Shown piece by piece: positions 15,735-17,137 of a stretch of DNA of 17,137 nucleotides. Every line of letters begins with the position of its first letter. The first letter of the stretch is position 1. Source of the stretch: Oligoflexia bacterium (GTDB lineage Bacteria; Bdellovibrionota; UBA1018; CAIMNF01); assembly GCA_903858975.1 (NCBI GenBank), contig CAIOKW010000212.1, positions 1 through 17,137 on the forward strand. The letters are read 5' to 3'. The notes below the pieces were generated by a model. That model saw only the letters and a program-made list of their open reading frames with translations, was not told where the DNA came from and made no database searches. The translations under genes and the position numbers were made by a program.

Positions 15735-16478
15735 ATGAAACTCAAAAATGGAATTTTAGCTTTAGTCGTAACCCTTGCTTTGGGGGGTATCCCCAAGGCC
15801 GTCGCAGTCGTATTTCCCGATCAAATGGTGGTGAATACGGCTGGAGATGATGAAAACGATGATGCCATCTCCCGTTTTGGCGGAGCAAATGCAAAAGGAG
15901 CTCAGCAGGGGGCCTCAATCAGTAAGCCCTTGCAGCCGATTTCTGATTCAAGCTTTGAATCTGCTCCTGGTCGGGCCCCTGCGTCAGTAGGAGGGAGAGG
16001 TCCTGCGATGGTGAAACCTCATTCTGTAAAGATTCAATCGAGTGATCCACAAAGCTCCAAGGGAGCCATTGTTCGTAAGGCAAACCAAAAGAAAGCTTAC
16101 CAAGAAGTAGCAGTGATTGCGAATGAGCTTGGCTTTTTTCCAAGCACCTTATTTTTAACTCAAGGAATTGGGGTGAGGCTCTACATTACGGGAGCATCAC
16201 AGAAGTCTCAGTGTTTTATGCTCGATCAATTCGGAATTCGACGCCAAATTAGAAGTCAAAAAGTGGAAGAAGTGGTCTTTACTCCGGATCAAAGCGGAAC
16301 CTTTAGTTTTCATTGCCCCATGAATGGCGCGAGGGGAACCCTTGTAGTGAAGGAGCTTGAGGTCGGCGAAAGAACTCCAGCCTCCGTTTCGATCAGTGCC
16401 TCTAATGCGGTTCCAGTTGAAGAGCATCAAAGTGAAATTCAAGATGGGGATTTTAGCCCTGAATTTCGGAATCATTAA
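15735..16478 (+). CDS. Secreted degenerate cupredoxin-domain protein next to cpaF
   Basis: ATG at 15735 is preferred over GTG at 15729 because GAGGAA (15723-15728) ends 6 nt before the ATG but touches the GTG. The 247-residue protein has a signal peptide (cleavage near AVA-V, residue 24), a low-complexity Gly/Ser/Pro/Ala-rich linker (about 45-120), and a cupredoxin-like beta domain (about 122-206) with ANELGFFPSTLFL, a strand ending QCFML, a VVFTPDQSGTFSFHCPMNG motif and a GTLVVKE last strand. Cys194 and Met197 sit where copper ligands occur, but the usual first His is replaced around Q159-C160, so blue copper binding is doubtful. The tail is acidic and disordered. It lies 2 bp before cpaF and is probably in the Tad pilus operon. 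In Bdellovibrio a secreted hit-locus protein precedes the Flp genes; homology to it is a guess. Confidence 0.7.
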   Translation: MKLKNGILALVVTLALGGIPKAVAVVFPDQMVVNTAGDDENDDAISRFGGANAKGAQQGASISKPLQPISDSSFESAPGRAPASVGGRGPAMVKPHSVKIQSSDPQSSKGAIVRKANQKKAYQEVAVIANELGFFPSTLFLTQGIGVRLYITGASQKSQCFMLDQFGIRRQIRSQKVEEVVFTPDQSGTFSFHCPMNGARGTLVVKELEVGERTPASVSISASNAVPVEEHQSEIQDGDFSPEFRNH

Positions 16479-16480
16479 TT

Positions 16481-17137
16481 ATGAGCGAGAACAAGGCGTC
16501 GAGCGTATTTGAAGATTCGATTGCAACTTTCTTATCCCCGATTGTTGGCTTTTTGGCTGACGATTCGGTGTCGGAAGTCATGATTAACGGACCTTCAGAG
16601 ATTTTCGTGGAGAGGCGAGGCTTGATTGAAAAAACGGATGCCAAGTTTCGAGATGAACAATCACTCATGGCTGCTGTTCGAAACATTGCTCAATTTGTGG
16701 GGCGTACCATTGATGAAGATCATCCTGTATTAGATGCCCGGCTTCCGGATGGGAGTCGGATCTGTGCTGTACTTCCACCGTGTTCAAGAAAAGGAACCAC
16801 GCTTTCCATTCGTAAATTTTCAAAAGGAAATCCAAGCTTTGTTGATCTCATCAATCGCGGTTCGATCACGAAAGAAGCAGCAAGATTTCTAGATGTTTGT
16901 ATTTTTCTTGCCAAGAACACCATCATTTCAGGTGGTACCGGATCGGGTAAGACGACCCTTCTGAACGTTCTAGGTTCGAGAATTCCGAATTCTCAGCGCG
17001 TGCTGATTGTGGAGGACTCATCAGAGTTAAAAATTAACACAGAACATGTTGTCTTCTTTGAAACGAAGCACGGCGATGAAGAGGGAAATGGTGCGGTGAC
17101 GATTCGCGACCTCATTAAGGCCGCACTTCGATTGCGT
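16481..17137 (+). CDS. cpaF: CpaF/TadA-type pilus assembly ATPase, 3' end cut by window edge
   Basis: ATG at 16481 opens a frame of 219 codons that continues to the last base. The N terminus is short (about 20 residues) before the LADDSVSEVMINGP motif characteristic of type II/IV secretion ATPases. DARLPDGSRICAVLPP and SIRKFSK follow, then Walker A GGTGSGKTT (151-159) and the VEDSSELKI Asp-box strand, then TIRDLIKAALRLR at the edge, just where the Walker B region would begin. CpaF powers assembly of Tad/Flp type IVb pili at the inner membrane. Usual length is 400-480 residues, so about half is visible. It starts 2 bp after the stop of the cupredoxin gene without a strong Shine-Dalgarno, implying translational coupling. 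A paralogous secretion ATPase is less likely given the motif pattern. Confidence 0.93.
   Translation, partial: MSENKASSVFEDSIATFLSPIVGFLADDSVSEVMINGPSEIFVERRGLIEKTDAKFRDEQSLMAAVRNIAQFVGRTIDEDHPVLDARLPDGSRICAVLPPCSRKGTTLSIRKFSKGNPSFVDLINRGSITKEAARFLDVCIFLAKNTIISGGTGSGKTTLLNVLGSRIPNSQRVLIVEDSSELKINTEHVVFFETKHGDEEGNGAVTIRDLIKAALRLR

Overview
The window looks like a piece of a Gram-negative chromosome of moderate GC. It encodes outer-membrane proteins (a TolC-type channel and a beta-barrel ending in Phe), several Sec signal peptides and the start of a Tad/Flp pilus operon (cpaF). A HAMP-only protein of a type I associate with delta-proteobacteria, a protein-glutaminase-like secreted enzyme, and a secreted protein directly before cpaF together suggest a Bdellovibrionota-like or delta-proteobacterial relative. 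That assignment is inference; no rRNA or other decisive marker is present. I see no tRNA, rRNA, insertion sequence, CRISPR array or phage gene.

Left region (1-5905). A minus-strand pair encodes a secreted protein with the Cys/His/Asp layout of protein-glutaminases (1175-1939) and, 2 bp behind it, an unrecognised membrane-anchored protein that runs off the left edge (1-1172). A 216-bp divergent promoter region separates this pair from a plus-strand gene for a 1249-residue protein (2156-5905). Its N-terminal half matches circularly permuted ATP-grasp peptide ligases (DUF404/DUF407 type), and its C-terminal part carries an HELIH zinc-protease motif. A ligase fused to a protease beside a secreted transglutaminase-fold enzyme is the best candidate for an undescribed peptide-forming or protein-modifying system here.

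Middle region (5917-12633). Housekeeping and nucleic-acid genes are packed tightly: glmS (minus), a YceI-like secreted protein (plus) that shares a 40-bp divergent promoter region with glmS, a SWIM-SNF2 helicase (minus), a PIN-PhoH ATPase (plus, TTG start), and a small unknown protein (minus) that overlaps the end of phoH by 4 bp. Convergent gene ends here touch or overlap (11-bp gap, 8-bp overlap, 4-bp overlap) without clear terminators.

Right region (12793-17137). A four-gene minus-strand envelope operon with overlapping ends runs in this order: a secreted small protein with two Cys pairs, a two-TM HAMP protein without an output domain, a TolC-family channel, and an outer-membrane beta-barrel. 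It diverges from overlapping promoters at about 15611-15660 from a plus-strand pair: a secreted degenerate cupredoxin and cpaF, the Tad pilus ATPase, which is cut by the right edge. From memory, this layout recalls the Bdellovibrio host-interaction (hit) locus beside the Flp pilus genes, but homology cannot be shown from this sequence alone.
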